From QHVT01 sp036399015 (GTDB taxonomy: Bacteria; Acidobacteriota; Thermoanaerobaculia; Gp7-AA8): a stretch of 64,000 bases of DNA. Under the pieces are notes generated by a model. The model was not told where the DNA came from, ran no database searches, and saw nothing but the letters and a program-made list of their open reading frames with translations. The position numbers and the translations under genes were made by a program. The stretch spans positions 123,817-187,816 of the forward strand of contig DASWNW010000091.1 in NCBI GenBank assembly GCA_036399015.1. The letters are read 5' to 3'. This document shows, piece by piece, positions 63,911-64,000 of this stretch. Position 1 is the stretch's first letter. Each line of letters opens with the position of its first letter.

Positions 63911-64000
63911 CAGCCTTCGGAAAGACGACGGCACCCCTCGGAAAGACGACGGCACCCCTCGGAAAGACGACGGCAGCCTTCGGAAAGACGACGGCAGCCT
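63911..64000. repeat. 21-base tandem repeat reaching the window edge
   Basis: Four full units of 21 bases (63911-63931, 63932-63952, 63953-63973, 63974-63994) and a partial fifth. Two unit types differ at four bases: CAGCCTTCGGAAAGACGACGG and CACCCCTCGGAAAGACGACGG, arranged A-B-B-A. The minus strand reads as repeats of LPSSFRG, but no gene can be set there. The stretch before (63846-63910) shows nothing recognisable. Confidence 0.85.

Noticed and set aside
63653..63955. Minus-strand frame encoding PSSFRG repeats
   Set aside because: The repeats come from the 21-base tandem DNA array and the frame overlaps the end of a good PilZ-type gene; no start or domain supports it.

Overview
The window is a GC-rich bacterial chromosome segment with dense coding, many 4-base ATGA/GTGA gene overlaps and strong G/C preference at third codon positions. 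The gene set (a VWFA-type secreted protein of the kind common in Acidobacteriota, eukaryote-like Ser/Thr kinase with TPRs, DUF5666-like repeats, POTRA outer-membrane barrel, long NfeD, YfhO-like membrane proteins, many PAS/GAF kinases) suggests a free-living diderm, most likely Acidobacteriota. This is an inference from gene content; no rRNA or tRNA gene was seen.

Layout. 1-1035 is the 3' part of an usher/SPOR-type envelope protein. 1043-8838 is a two-component signalling block: two minus-strand operons (receiver > kinase > receiver > hybrid kinase, and PAS kinase > LuxR-type regulator) with every junction inside them translationally coupled. 8980-11540 holds a secreted M43-like zinc protease and an ArsR > SRPBCC > DoxX operon with a clear palindromic operator. 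11590-17201 holds an operon of POTRA/beta-barrel protein > DUF4390 protein > NtrY-like kinase > sigma54 activator, preceded by a DUF5666-like secreted protein. 17354-22684 holds a split LigD (polymerase and ligase as separate overlapping genes), a VWFA protein, an M15-like peptidase and a zinc-ribbon membrane protein. 22724-29719 (minus) holds a Doc-like gene in a frame tangle, an Nei glycosylase, a SnoaL-like protein and a giant Lhr helicase. 29835-38217 holds an MBL hydrolase, an amidohydrolase, a membrane glycosyltransferase-like protein, a GT2, NfeD and an unknown lower-GC gene. 38234-44651 holds dnaB, a parvulin, a cupin and the Ser/Thr kinase. 44696-50445 holds a desaturase, TPR and unknown genes and uvrA. 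50734-58261 holds coiled-coil and YfhO-like genes, cutA and an unknown secreted protein. 58286-63845 holds mtgA, a lytic transglycosylase and a histidine kinase flanked by two PilZ-type paralogues.

DNA-repair functions recur (LigD polymerase and ligase, Nei, Lhr, UvrA), as do envelope and peptidoglycan functions (MtgA, SLT, M15-like, POTRA barrel) and signal transduction (five histidine kinases, five stand-alone response regulators, one Ser/Thr kinase, two PilZ proteins).

The most unusual signal is not a gene. Two families of short structured repeats sit at gene ends and sometimes inside genes. Family 1 consists of locus-specific 7- or 8-base words repeated in tandem and then repeated again in inverted orientation after a short gap; each locus has its own word. 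Family 2 is a GGAGCG-flanked hairpin (CGGCGGGCT/AGCCCGCCG type) found alone or as inverted pairs, which has entered reading frames of lhr and a membrane protein in frame and supplies the stop codon of doxX. Several genes also appear to be leaderless, with a -10-like hexamer 7-8 bases before the start codon, and two divergent genes seem to use AUC and CUG starts.
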